Positions 19,464-28,792 of a stretch of 64,000 bases of DNA are shown one piece after another. This DNA comes from Thermophilibacter provencensis (GTDB lineage: Bacteria; Actinomycetota; Coriobacteriia; Coriobacteriales; Atopobiaceae). The stretch is taken from positions 620,001 to 684,000 of the forward strand of contig NZ_LT671417.1 in NCBI RefSeq assembly GCF_900128445.1, written 5' to 3'. How positions within the stretch are numbered: the stretch's first letter is position 1; each line of letters starts with the position of its first letter. Both the position numbers and the translations under genes were made by a program. The notes beneath the pieces were generated by a model, which saw only the letters and a list, made by a program, of their open reading frames with translations, did not search any database and had not been told where the DNA came from.

Positions 19464-20198
19464 ATGAGAGGCATCAGGGCGCGGGTGCTGAGAATCTGCG
19501 ACATGACCGTTGACACGGATGCGCTGGTGAGGCCGGACGGCCCGGGGAGCGGGGGAGCAAAGACGGTCATCCCCTGCTGGGCGATGCTCATCGAGCATCC
19601 CGAGGGACTGGTCCTCTTCGACACGGGAGAGCGGACCTGCGAGGACGGGTCGTCGGGTCGGGAGCGGCTCGTCGAGCAGCTCGCGCTGTGCGGGGTCAGT
19701 CCCGAGCACGTGCGGCTCGTCATTCTCTCGCACCTGCACCACGACCACGCGGGCAACCTGGACCTGTTTCCTGACGCCGACGTCGTCGTCCAGCGCCGCG
19801 AGCTGGAGGTCGCCCAGGCCGAGGTGGCGGCGGGGACACCGGGCTCGATCTATCGGAGGGAGGAGATCTCGGGAGCCGTCCGCTGGCGCGTGATCGACGG
19901 GGAGCGCGAGATCCTGCCCGGCATCAGGCTCATCCCGGCCCCGGGTCACACCGAGGGGCTGCAGGCGATGCTCCTCGACCTCGAGCGTCCGATGCTGGTG
20001 ACCTCGGACGCCTGCTACACGGCACGCAACTTCGGGCCGCCCGCACGTCTTCCGGGGCTCTACCGGGACGCGTCCGAGACCCTGCGCTCGGTCGAGCGCC
20101 TACGCGGCATCGCCGGGCGGAGCGGCGCCTTCGTGATGTTCGGTCACGATTCCGAGCAGTTCTCACGGATGCGCCTCGCGCCGGTGCCCTACGAGTAG
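19464..20198 (+). CDS. metallo-beta-lactamase-fold hydrolase, lactonase-like
   Basis: 244 residues of the MBL superfamily, closest by pattern to N-acyl-homoserine lactonase/AttM-like enzymes. The zinc motif HxHxDH is clear in SHLHHDHAG (near residue 93). Further metal ligands are a His in APGHTEG and an Asp in TSDACY, and a C-terminal His lies in GHDSEQ. It probably opens a lactone or hydrolyses an ester or phosphodiester in the cytoplasm. In this setting a sugar lactone is attractive but unproven. The start has GGGAGGGG. It is the first plus-strand gene of the island. Confidence 0.8.
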   Translation: MRGIRARVLRICDMTVDTDALVRPDGPGSGGAKTVIPCWAMLIEHPEGLVLFDTGERTCEDGSSGRERLVEQLALCGVSPEHVRLVILSHLHHDHAGNLDLFPDADVVVQRRELEVAQAEVAAGTPGSIYRREEISGAVRWRVIDGEREILPGIRLIPAPGHTEGLQAMLLDLERPMLVTSDACYTARNFGPPARLPGLYRDASETLRSVERLRGIAGRSGAFVMFGHDSEQFSRMRLAPVPYE

Positions 20199-20212
20199 GC
20201 GCGGAGCGGACC

Positions 20213-20232
20213 CTACCGTTTCCTAGCGGTAG
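20213..20232. promoter_or_regulatory. putative operator 2 upstream of the PTS-GRE operon
   Basis: CTACCG-N8-CGGTAG is a perfect 6-bp inverted repeat, 111 bases before the EIIBC start codon. The right half extends to CGGTAGTTT, matching the extended half-site of operator 1. Confidence 0.5.
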
Positions 20233-20343
20233 TTTCGCTGATGGATGGCGGCCGGCGCGCGCCATAGCATCGGACTCAGATAGCGCGGGGACGGGCCCTC
20301 TCCGCGGACGACTGTGACTGGAGGCACTTCGAAAGGACTTCTC

Positions 20344-21732
20344 ATGACCAACCAAGAGCTGGCAGGAAGGCTCGTCGAACTATTCGGTGGGAAGGAGAAC
20401 ATCAAGGAGCTGATGCACTGTCAGACCCGCGTCCGTTTCCGCGTCTTCGACGAGTCGAAGATCGACCAGGACGCCATCAAGGCTCTCCCGGGCGTCTTCG
20501 GCATCGTGATCAAGGGAGGCCAGTACCAGGTGGTCGTGGGAGGTGAGGCGACCAACGTCTACAACGAGGTGGCGCTCATCACGGGCATCGGCGAGGATGC
20601 CAAGGTCGACGACCCCGACGCGGCGGCGCAGGATGCCGGCCTCGGCGAGAAGAAGGAGAGCGTCTTCGGTCGAGTCATCGACTTCATCTCCAACTGCTTC
20701 ATCCCGATGATTCCGGCCCTCGTGGCAGCGGGCATGCTCAAGGTCGTCTACTCAATCGCGACGATCGCGGGGGTGCCCGCCGAGCTCGGGACCATGCAGA
20801 TCCTGAACTTCGTCGCCGACTCGGGCTTCTACTTCATCCCCATCATCCTGGCAAACTCGGTGGCCAAGCAGCTGGGATGCAACCAGGCGGTCGCCATGGT
20901 GCTCGCGGGCGTCCTGTTGCATAACAACTGGCGCCTCATTGTCGCCGCTGGCGAGCCCATCGACTTCTTCGGTCTCGACGTCCCCCTCCTCAACTACAAC
21001 CAGACGGTCGTGCCCATCTTCCTGACGATCTTCTTCCAGAAGTACGTGGAGAAGCTCATCAACAAGATTACCCCATCCGTGCTGAAGTCCGTCTTCGTCC
21101 CCTTCCTCACGGTTCTTGTCATCGCTCCCTTTGAGCTGCTCGTCTTTGGCCCGATTGGCGAGTACGTGAGCTCCGTGCTCTCCTACGCCGTCAACGCCAT
21201 CTACGCCGTTGCCCCGTGGCTGCTCCCGATGATCGCGGGCGGGCTGACGCCCATCCTCGTCATGACGGGCACCCACCACGCGATGACGCCGATCATCTAC
21301 ACCAACTTCGCCGCGTTCGGGTACGACGCGACCATCTATCCGGGCATGTTCCTCTCCAACATCGCCCAGGGCGGGGCGACGCTCGGCGTCGCGGTGAGGA
21401 CCGCCAACAAGAACACGCGATCCATCGCTGCCTCCACGGGCCTCTCCTGCATCCTGGGCATCACCGAGCCCGCCCTCTACGGCACCGAGCTTCGTCTCAA
21501 GCGCCCGCTCTACGCGGCGCTCATCGGAGGTGCGGTCGGCGGCCTGTACGTGGGCCTCATGAACGTCCGCTGCATGGTCCTCGGCAACCTCGGCATCTTC
21601 GGAATCGTCCAGTACATCACGAGCGACTACCCGATGAACATCGTCCACATCTGCATCGCGGTGCTCATCACCCTCGTGGTCTCGTTCGTGGTCTCGTTCC
21701 TCCTCGGCGCCTCCGACAAGTACGCAGAGTAG
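20344..21732 (+). CDS. PTS EIIBC component, glucose/beta-glucoside family
   Basis: 462 residues. The N-terminal EIIB domain (1-85) has the phosphocysteine Cys26 in MHCQTRVRFRV. A linker at 85-105 leads to a membrane EIIC domain (about 110-450) with ITEPALYGTELR, the family's sugar-site motif. It has no fused EIIA; the matching Crr-like EIIA is the last gene of the same operon (28793-29320). It imports and 6-phosphorylates a sugar that feeds the following enzymes. Related proteins act on sucrose, trehalose, beta-glucosides or N-acetylmuramate. ATG at 20344 follows GAAAGGA. Confidence 0.9.
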   Translation: MTNQELAGRLVELFGGKENIKELMHCQTRVRFRVFDESKIDQDAIKALPGVFGIVIKGGQYQVVVGGEATNVYNEVALITGIGEDAKVDDPDAAAQDAGLGEKKESVFGRVIDFISNCFIPMIPALVAAGMLKVVYSIATIAGVPAELGTMQILNFVADSGFYFIPIILANSVAKQLGCNQAVAMVLAGVLLHNNWRLIVAAGEPIDFFGLDVPLLNYNQTVVPIFLTIFFQKYVEKLINKITPSVLKSVFVPFLTVLVIAPFELLVFGPIGEYVSSVLSYAVNAIYAVAPWLLPMIAGGLTPILVMTGTHHAMTPIIYTNFAAFGYDATIYPGMFLSNIAQGGATLGVAVRTANKNTRSIAASTGLSCILGITEPALYGTELRLKRPLYAALIGGAVGGLYVGLMNVRCMVLGNLGIFGIVQYITSDYPMNIVHICIAVLITLVVSFVVSFLLGASDKYAE

Positions 21733-21814
21733 CGCACCGGGCTCCGTCGCGCGCCCCCTCGTGGCGGAGCCCACCCTCACGACGCGACAGGCACCAGACC
21801 TTGAAAGGGAAGAG

Positions 21815-24607
21815 ATGGACAGAGAATTCGGCTCCGGGTCGTTTGGCACGTGGTTCAGCGACGAGGCGGGCCTCCCGGCGTATCGCTATACCTGTGACCA
21901 GTACCAGCTCCCCGAGGAGCTGCCGCTCGTCAACAAGGACTCCGTGTGGGGCGACTATCGGAACCACTGGAGCCAGATTGGAAACGACCGCATCATAGGG
22001 CTCACCTACAACTTCGGGTACGTGAAGATTCGCCAGGACGAGGGCGGCCCCAAGTTCGTCAACGACTGGGACCCCGAGCGCCGCCAGTATGCGGGAGGGT
22101 TCGGCTACTTCAGGGACGACGAGAGCTGCCTCTCGACGTTCTATCAGGAGCAGGAGGACTTCGAGCGCATCTTCGGGTGCGGCTACTTCACCAAGCGGGT
22201 CTCCGACGGGCGCCTCGGGGTCGAGCAGACCGTTTTCGCGCCCTATGGCGACGACCCCGCGCTCGTCTCGAGGGTCCGCGTGACCAACAACACCGACCAC
22301 GTCGTGCGAGGGCGCTGGTTCGAGTACTGGGGCACCGAGCAGTACCAGATGAGCTACCGCCCCCTCAAGTACACCTACTACACGTCCGCGCGGCCCGACT
22401 ACCACTACTACTTCCGCCGCGAGTTCGGGCGGAACTTCTCGCGGCACTTCCGGGGGCGAGAGGACGGGGCGAGGCTCGACCTGCGCTTCGACGGGTATCG
22501 CTACCCCGAGAGGGACGAGGAGCACGGCATTGCCTCGATTGACGAGGTGAACGGGCTCATCTGCCCGCGGGTGGGCGACCGCAACAACTTCGAGGACCTG
22601 ACCCCTCCCTCCCTGTTCCTCGTGAAGCTCGACGGGGACTCCTCCCTCTCGATGCGTCATGCCTCGGCCTCCTTCTTCGCCAACAGGGACCTGCTGCGTC
22701 CGACGGGCGTCGACTCGGACGTCGATGAGGGCGACCCCGACTCCCTCATCGCCGTCAGCGAGCTCGAGATTGCCCCCGGGCAGACGGCTGAGATCAGCTT
22801 TCTCGTGGGGTACCTGCCCGAGAACGTGGACCTGGATGCCCTGGTGGCCAAGTACCGTGGCCACGTCGACGAGACATTCGCGCGCACGCTCGACCTCTGG
22901 TCGAAGGGGCAGACCACGATCGAGCTCCCGGAGGGCGACGAGGACGGCTGGCTCACGCGCGAGCTCGCCTGGCACAACTACTTCCTCCGCTCGTGCGTCA
23001 CCTATGATCGTGCCCTTGGCGGCCACATCCTCAACCAGGGGTGCAACTACCAGTACATAGTCGGAAACCAGGTGTTCGTGCGCGACGTGGCGCAGCACCT
23101 CATGCCGCTCATCTACAGCGACCCGGGGCTTGCGAGAGAGCTCATCGACTACGAGTTGCGTATGGTCGACAGCACGGGCATGATCTTCGGCGGGATAACG
23201 GGCGACGGTGTCCTCGTCGATGATCCCCGCAACACCGACGGCCTCCCGCCGCACTACGTCATGTCCAACGCGGCCGGCGCCTCGGTGGGGGAGCCCCGTG
23301 AGGACGGTCGGCCGCCCATGGAGCAGCGCTACGACGACCAGGAGCTGTGGCCTCTGTGGGTCGTGTCCGAGTACGTGCTCGCGACCAAGGACCTCGGGTA
23401 CCTCGACGAGGTCAAGACGGGGTACTTCTCGCTCAACAACGAGCCCAGGAAGGTGCTCGACATCCTGAAGCTCCTGTTCCGCTACACCCGCGACGAGGTG
23501 GGCGTGGGCAGGCACGGTCTCGTGCGCACCCTCTGGAACGACTGGTCGCGCGCGCTCCACCACAAGAAGGGCCGTCCCGTCCCGCCCGAGGACGCCCGGG
23601 ACGCCTCGCGCATCGGCGAGAGCCTCTTCACCTCGTCGCTGGGAGCCTATTGCACGGAGGTGTTCGCCGACCTGCTCCATGAGATCGGTGACCCGATGGA
23701 AAACGAGGTCCGCTCGTATAGCGACGGCCTCAAGAAGGCCATAAACAGCGTCTGGAACGGCCGATGGGTGCAGCGCATCTGGGTGAGCGAGAACTACGGC
23801 TTCGTGGGTGACAGGGACGAGTTCTTCATGGAGGGCCAGCCCTGGACGCTCGTGTCGCGCACCCTGCCCGACGACCGGGCGCACACGCTCATCGACAACA
23901 TGCGCGAGCTGGTCATGGACCCCTCGCCCATCGGCGCTGCAAAGCAGCGCGTCGCCCCCGACTTCGACGAGCCCGTCAACGACGGTTGGGTCTGGTGGTC
24001 GCTCAACGGACCCCTCATCTGGGGAATGGTTCCCTACGACCGAGACCTCGCTTATAAGGAGTACAAGAAGAACAGCCTGGCCAACCATGCCGACAAGTAT
24101 CCTGACATCTGGTTCGGCATCTGGAGCGCGGACGACAACTACACCTCGTTCCTGGGGGAGTTCCCCGGGTACACGCGCTTCCGCGACGGCGTTCTCGAGA
24201 ACAAGCGCGCCTATCTCGAGGGCCATCCCGAGCCCTTCGACCGGCCCGATGCCATCAACTTCCCCGTGGGGTGCGTCCACCCGCACGCCTGGCCCCTCTA
24301 TGACGCCATCAGATTCCTGCGGCCCGCCTTCACGGCAGAGGGCGTCAGGATCTCCCCGGCGCTTCCCAAGGAGCGGTATCGGATCTGGTCGAACCTCATC
24401 GGCTACGAGCAGGACGAGGAGGGGATCGGGGGGCACTACCGGCCGGTCTGTTCCGGCGAGTACCGGGTCACGGTCGACGTCTCCGGCATGGGGAGGAGCT
24501 TCGAGCGGCTCGTGGTCAACGGCGAGGAGCGTCCCGTGAGGGTCGAGGGGGGCGAGGTGTCCTTCGTCGGCACGGCTGATGACGACCTCGTCTGGAGGCT
24601 CAGCTGA
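21815..24607 (+). CDS. GH94-like glycoside phosphorylase
   Basis: 930 residues, cytosolic (no signal peptide). The fold order fits GH94/GT36 phosphorylases: an N-terminal beta-sandwich (to about 280), a helical linker, an (alpha/alpha)6 barrel with FVRDVAQHLMP, and a C-terminal cap. Asp576 in LWNDW aligns with the general acid of the DWND motif in cellobiose phosphorylases, although surrounding residues differ (WNDWSRAL instead of DWNDxL). GH94 enzymes split beta-glucosides with phosphate to give a sugar 1-phosphate, saving ATP. Placed after a PTS permease, it may cleave an already phosphorylated disaccharide. It could instead belong to a neighbouring unclassified phosphorylase or hydrolase family. 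Start chosen behind GAAAGGGA. Confidence 0.7.
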   Translation: MDREFGSGSFGTWFSDEAGLPAYRYTCDQYQLPEELPLVNKDSVWGDYRNHWSQIGNDRIIGLTYNFGYVKIRQDEGGPKFVNDWDPERRQYAGGFGYFRDDESCLSTFYQEQEDFERIFGCGYFTKRVSDGRLGVEQTVFAPYGDDPALVSRVRVTNNTDHVVRGRWFEYWGTEQYQMSYRPLKYTYYTSARPDYHYYFRREFGRNFSRHFRGREDGARLDLRFDGYRYPERDEEHGIASIDEVNGLICPRVGDRNNFEDLTPPSLFLVKLDGDSSLSMRHASASFFANRDLLRPTGVDSDVDEGDPDSLIAVSELEIAPGQTAEISFLVGYLPENVDLDALVAKYRGHVDETFARTLDLWSKGQTTIELPEGDEDGWLTRELAWHNYFLRSCVTYDRALGGHILNQGCNYQYIVGNQVFVRDVAQHLMPLIYSDPGLARELIDYELRMVDSTGMIFGGITGDGVLVDDPRNTDGLPPHYVMSNAAGASVGEPREDGRPPMEQRYDDQELWPLWVVSEYVLATKDLGYLDEVKTGYFSLNNEPRKVLDILKLLFRYTRDEVGVGRHGLVRTLWNDWSRALHHKKGRPVPPEDARDASRIGESLFTSSLGAYCTEVFADLLHEIGDPMENEVRSYSDGLKKAINSVWNGRWVQRIWVSENYGFVGDRDEFFMEGQPWTLVSRTLPDDRAHTLIDNMRELVMDPSPIGAAKQRVAPDFDEPVNDGWVWWSLNGPLIWGMVPYDRDLAYKEYKKNSLANHADKYPDIWFGIWSADDNYTSFLGEFPGYTRFRDGVLENKRAYLEGHPEPFDRPDAINFPVGCVHPHAWPLYDAIRFLRPAFTAEGVRISPALPKERYRIWSNLIGYEQDEEGIGGHYRPVCSGEYRVTVDVSGMGRSFERLVVNGEERPVRVEGGEVSFVGTADDDLVWRLS

Positions 24608-24674
24608 CGGCTGCCGGAGCAAGGGGCTTCCCCGGAGTTGGGCGCCCACAACGAAGCAACGAGAGGAGTCGCAT

Positions 24675-25436
24675 ATGAGAAACGTCAGCAAGAGGGCGGC
24701 AGAGCTCATTGAGCCCATGAAGGGAGGCCTTATCGTCAGCTGCCAGACGCAGCCCGATGAGCCCATCTACACGCCTGGGATGTCCACCAAGTTCGCGGAG
24801 TGCGCGGAGTGGGCGGGCGCCGTGGGCATCAGGGCCAACTCCCCCGACCAGATTCGCGACATTAAGAAGCACGTCAAGCTCCCGGTCATCGGCCTCTGGA
24901 AGATCTGGCACGACGACACCGACGTCTTTATCACGCCTACCATGCGCGAGGTCGACGCCCTGGTCGAGGCCGGCGCGGACATCATCGCCCTGGACTGCAC
25001 GGCGCAGAGGACCCATGAGGGAACCGTCGCCTGGGACCTCCTGCCCAAGGCCAAGGAGAAGTACCCCGACATGATTACCTTCGCCGACGTGTCCAACGTC
25101 GAGGAGGCTCGGCGTGCCGTCGCGAACGGGGCCGACATCGTCGCGCCCACGCTCTATGGCTACACGGCGGCTACCAGCAACATCGAGGGCGCCGACTATC
25201 GCATGTTCGCCCAGTTCTGCAGGGAGCTCGGGGATGACGCCTACGTCATGATGGAGGGGCACATCTACACTCCCGACGACGCGATGCGATGCGTCTTCCT
25301 CGGTGCCCACGCGGTCGTGGTGGGTTCGGCGATCACGCGGCCGCACTACACGGCGAAGCGCTTCGTTGACCTCCTCAGCGGATACCAGCACAACTGGCGC
25401 GACGTCGAGAAGGCAAAGCACGAGCAGCACGCCTAG
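24675..25436 (+). CDS. NanE-like sugar-6-phosphate 2-epimerase, divergent
   Basis: 253 residues with the TIM-barrel pattern of N-acetylmannosamine-6-phosphate 2-epimerase (NanE). Shared features are GLIVSCQ at 18-24, VGIRAN at 50-55, the catalytic Lys76 in PVIGLWK, Glu194 in MMEG, and the phosphate-site segment VVVGSAITRP near the C terminus. Differences stand out: the usual EGR is EGH (His196), the loop after Lys76 is altered, and no nanA, nanK or nagA lies nearby. It may therefore epimerise carbon 2 of another hexose or hexosamine 6-phosphate made by the PTS. It is preceded by GAGAGGAG and spaced like an operon gene. Confidence 0.75.
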   Translation: MRNVSKRAAELIEPMKGGLIVSCQTQPDEPIYTPGMSTKFAECAEWAGAVGIRANSPDQIRDIKKHVKLPVIGLWKIWHDDTDVFITPTMREVDALVEAGADIIALDCTAQRTHEGTVAWDLLPKAKEKYPDMITFADVSNVEEARRAVANGADIVAPTLYGYTAATSNIEGADYRMFAQFCRELGDDAYVMMEGHIYTPDDAMRCVFLGAHAVVVGSAITRPHYTAKRFVDLLSGYQHNWRDVEKAKHEQHA

Positions 25437-25510
25437 CGGGCGGACGGGCGGCGCGCCGGTCCGCGGAGCGTCACCCACGAGGCGCGTCGTCTTGAAAGGG
25501 GAACACAGAC

Positions 25511-27805
25511 ATGGCGCACATCAACATCGATGGCGTTCAGAACGTCCAGGTATCAAAGCCAATTCCGTCGGAGAAGACGCCGCTGCAGCAGCTCGAGATC
25601 ATGGAGCGCTACACCGAGACGTACCAGCGCTTCTCTGGGCTGGGCAAGGCCCGTCGCGAGGTCGAGTGCCTCAAGGTGATCTTCCCGACCATGTTCCGGC
25701 GCATCGAGGACGCCGACCTCATAGCCGGCCGTCTCGACTTTCTCCCCATCGGCTTCGGTTCGGTGACCTCCGTCGGTGGGGTGGGGCACTACTGCGTCTT
25801 CCACAAGCTCCGCGCGTTCAGGGAGCAGCTTGACACCGAGGAGCAGAGGGCGCGCGTTGACAGGCTCTACGACTTCTGGCAGGAGCACGATCTCAAGACG
25901 CTATACTGCCAGGACATTCTCGGTGACGCGACAACGGGCTTCTTCATGCAGTACGAGCCGCCCTACATGGCGACGGCGCGCCTCTCGGGCATGATGCTCG
26001 ACTACAACAAGCTCGTACGCCTTGGCGTCGGGGGGATCGTCTCGCAGATCGACGACCGGCTGGACGGCTCCAGTGACGACGAGCGGGACTTCCTCGCCGC
26101 GTGCCGCGACGCGATGCTGCTCTTCCAGGACGTCATCGATCGCGAGGTGGAGCTCTGCGAGGAGGCCATGGAGGGGGCGAGCCCCGCTCGGAGGAGGGAG
26201 CTCGCGCTCATGCGCGACGACCTCGAAGCCGTGCGCACGAGGCCTCCCGAGACCTTCCACCAGGCGCTCCAGCTCTTCTGGCTCTATGCGCTGTGCGCCG
26301 GGTGCATAAACTACGGGCGACTCGACATCGTCCTCGGCCCCTTCCTCAAGCGCGACCTCGACTCCGGCGTCATCACGGACGACGACGCCTACCGCTACGT
26401 CAAGAGCCTGTGGACCATGATCGAGAACCGTCGCACCACGGTGAACGGGCGCGTCATCGTTGGGGGGAAGGGCCGTCCCGACGTTGAGGCGGCCGACCTG
26501 TTCGCGCGGGTCTGCCTGCGCGTCTGCAAGGATTGCCGCTACGTGGAGCCCCAGTTCACGCTGCGGTTCGACAGCGACACCCCGCAGGACATCATGGACA
26601 TGGCCTATGACGCCATCGGTGCGGGGGCCACCTACCCGACCCTTTACAACGACGACGTCGAGGTACCGGCGGTCGAGTATGGCATGCGGGTCCCTCGTGA
26701 GGTCGCCGAGCAGTACGTCCCGTTCGGGTGCACCGAGTTCGTTATCCAGGGGAAGAGCGTTGGGACGCCCAACACCCTGCTCAACCTACTCAAGATTCTC
26801 CAAATCAGTCTCAACGGGGGGCATGACCCCTACGACGGGGTCGACAAGAGCGCTGGCGCGCAGGTCAGGCCCCTGGAGGAGCTCGACAGCTTCGAGAAGG
26901 TCTACGACAACTACTGCAGGGTCCTTGACCGGTACATGGACAAGTCTGTCGAGGACCAGTACCACTCCTATGAGGTCATGAACAGGGAGGTGAGCTTCCT
27001 GTTCACCTCCATCCTGATGGACGACTGCATCGAGCGTGGCCGCGCGCTTCTCGACGGTGGCGTGGAGATCCTCGGGGGGACCAACGAGACGTATGGCAAC
27101 ATCAACACCTCCGACTCCCTCTTCGCGATAAAGCGCCTTGTGTTCGACGAGGGGCGCTATACGCTCAAGCAGGTGGTCGACGCCTGCAATGACGACTTCC
27201 AGGGGCCGGGAGAGGAGCGGCTGCGCCTCGATCTGTGGCACTGCGACAAGTACGGAAACGACCTCGACGAGGTCGACGAAATGGCGAACAGGTGCTACGA
27301 GTACGTGGCCAAGGGCATCCGGGACCGGGGTATCGCCAAGGGGATGGGCTACTACCTCATCGTCATCTCAAACAACCAGACGAACACGGACTGGGGCCAC
27401 ATGACCGCCGCGAGCCCGGACGGGCGTCGCGCGGGGGTGTATCTCAACCCTGCGAACAACCCCCAGGGGGGCGCGGCGACAGGCGGACCCACCGCCATGC
27501 TCAACTCCCTCGCCAAGTTTGACGCGCGCTACCACGCCGGGAGCGTCCAGAACATCAAGTTCACCCCGCGCATGTTCAACCATGACCGGAAGAAGGTGAA
27601 GATGCTGTTTGACACCTACTTCAGGCGTGGCGGGTGCCATCTGATGGTGACGGTGTGCGACAAGGGCGAGCTCGAGGACGCCCAGATGCATCCCGAGAAG
27701 TACCCGGACCTCATCGTCCGCGTCGCCGGCTACAGCGCGGTCTTCGTCGACCTGCCGAAGGACGTGCAGGACGAGGTCATCTCCCGTACCCTCTGGGACT
27801 CCTAG
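25511..27805 (+). CDS. glycyl radical enzyme, dehydratase/C-O lyase type, unassigned
   Basis: 764 residues, full length. The glycyl radical loop RVAGYSAVF places the radical on Gly740. The active-site loop is VPFGCTEF: thiyl Cys407 followed by Glu409, a GCxE signature shared with diol dehydratases, CutC, and the YbiW/PflD group. It lacks the adjacent Cys-Cys of pyruvate formate-lyase, so formate production is unlikely. The residues after the active site (FVIQGKSVGTPN) differ from the GCVEP of glycerol dehydratase and CutC. With a PTS permease and a sugar-phosphate epimerase in the operon, a phosphorylated sugar or anhydro-sugar is the likeliest substrate. That is inference. Its activase lies 11 bases downstream. 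Confidence 0.9.
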   Translation: MAHINIDGVQNVQVSKPIPSEKTPLQQLEIMERYTETYQRFSGLGKARREVECLKVIFPTMFRRIEDADLIAGRLDFLPIGFGSVTSVGGVGHYCVFHKLRAFREQLDTEEQRARVDRLYDFWQEHDLKTLYCQDILGDATTGFFMQYEPPYMATARLSGMMLDYNKLVRLGVGGIVSQIDDRLDGSSDDERDFLAACRDAMLLFQDVIDREVELCEEAMEGASPARRRELALMRDDLEAVRTRPPETFHQALQLFWLYALCAGCINYGRLDIVLGPFLKRDLDSGVITDDDAYRYVKSLWTMIENRRTTVNGRVIVGGKGRPDVEAADLFARVCLRVCKDCRYVEPQFTLRFDSDTPQDIMDMAYDAIGAGATYPTLYNDDVEVPAVEYGMRVPREVAEQYVPFGCTEFVIQGKSVGTPNTLLNLLKILQISLNGGHDPYDGVDKSAGAQVRPLEELDSFEKVYDNYCRVLDRYMDKSVEDQYHSYEVMNREVSFLFTSILMDDCIERGRALLDGGVEILGGTNETYGNINTSDSLFAIKRLVFDEGRYTLKQVVDACNDDFQGPGEERLRLDLWHCDKYGNDLDEVDEMANRCYEYVAKGIRDRGIAKGMGYYLIVISNNQTNTDWGHMTAASPDGRRAGVYLNPANNPQGGAATGGPTAMLNSLAKFDARYHAGSVQNIKFTPRMFNHDRKKVKMLFDTYFRRGGCHLMVTVCDKGELEDAQMHPEKYPDLIVRVAGYSAVFVDLPKDVQDEVISRTLWDS

Positions 27806-27816
27806 GGGGCCGCGCG

Positions 27817-28743
27817 ATGGGAGACGCCGACAAGACGATCACGGTCATGAACCTCGAGCGCTTTGCCACGCATGACGGGCCGGGCATACGTACCGCGGTC
27901 TTCGTCAAGGGGTGTCCTCTCCACTGTCCCTGGTGCGCGAACCCCGAGACCCAGTCGCTCGGTCCCGTCCACTTCGTTGATGGCGAGCGGTGCGTGGGCT
28001 GCGGGGAGTGCGCTCGCAGCTGCCCGAACGGCGCGATCTCCCTCGTGACGGAGGGCGGTCGCCGCCGCCCGCGGGTCGATCCCGCGCGTTGTTCCGGCTG
28101 TCGCGCGTGCGAGCGAGCTTGCCTGCGCGAGGCGATAGTGCTCCAGGGTCACGTGATGAGCGTCGGGGAGGTGCTCTCCGTCGCTGAGCGCGACCGCGAC
28201 TACTATGAGGCGTCGGGTGGGGGCGTCACGCTCAGCGGCGGGGAGCCGCTCATGTTTGCCGACACGGCCCTCGCGTTTCTCCGCGAGGCGCGTGTCCGCG
28301 GCCTTGACACGGCGGTTGAGACCACCGGGAATGTCGCGTTCGAGACGCTGAGAGCCGTCGAGCCCTATGTCGACCACTTTCTCTATGACGTGAAGTCCCT
28401 CGACGAGAGTTCACTCAGGAATGTGGTCGGGGGGAGCGTGAAGCTGAACCAGGAGGGGCTCCGCTGGCTCGCCGCGCGCTGTCCTGACAAGATCAACGCT
28501 CGCGTGGCCGTCATTCCCGGGTTCAACTTCGATGACGAGGAGCTGAAGGGGATCATCGACTGGCTGTGGGAGATTGGGGTGCGTCGCGTCAACCTGCTGC
28601 CCTATCACACCCTCGGTCTGGGGAAGTACGCGAAGCTGGGAAGGGACTACGCATGCTCGAGGAGCTCGCTCAGAGACGAGGACCTCGAGGAGCTGCACGA
28701 GTATGCCCTCTCGCGGGGAATGGAATCGAAGGTCGGGGCGTAG
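27817..28743 (+). CDS. glycyl radical enzyme activase (radical SAM)
   Basis: 308 residues. The radical-SAM cluster is CX3CX2C (Cys33, 37, 40 in KGCPLHCPWC). It is followed by two ferredoxin-type [4Fe-4S] motifs (CVGCGECARSCP and CSGCRACERACL) inserted at residues 55-105, as in activases of dehydratase-type glycyl radical enzymes; the PFL activase lacks that insert. SAM-binding GGEP (SGGEPL) is also present. It abstracts the hydrogen from Gly740 of the upstream enzyme under anoxic conditions. The ATG at 27817 has only a weak GGGGGC ribosome site and probably relies on coupling. Confidence 0.93.
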   Translation: MGDADKTITVMNLERFATHDGPGIRTAVFVKGCPLHCPWCANPETQSLGPVHFVDGERCVGCGECARSCPNGAISLVTEGGRRRPRVDPARCSGCRACERACLREAIVLQGHVMSVGEVLSVAERDRDYYEASGGGVTLSGGEPLMFADTALAFLREARVRGLDTAVETTGNVAFETLRAVEPYVDHFLYDVKSLDESSLRNVVGGSVKLNQEGLRWLAARCPDKINARVAVIPGFNFDDEELKGIIDWLWEIGVRRVNLLPYHTLGLGKYAKLGRDYACSRSSLRDEDLEELHEYALSRGMESKVGA

Positions 28744-28792
28744 CCTGCGAGCCGACCGCAGGAATCACGAGCTGAGACAAGGGGAGGAAGAA

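Noticed and set aside
24675-25436. Sialic acid catabolism operon
   Set aside because: Only the epimerase-like gene is present; lyase, kinase, deacetylase and deaminase genes are missing and the active-site loop is altered.
25511-27805. Pyruvate formate-lyase
   Set aside because: The active-site loop is GCTE with one cysteine; formate-lyases have two adjacent cysteines. The activase also has the two extra [4Fe-4S] motifs typical of other glycyl radical enzymes.
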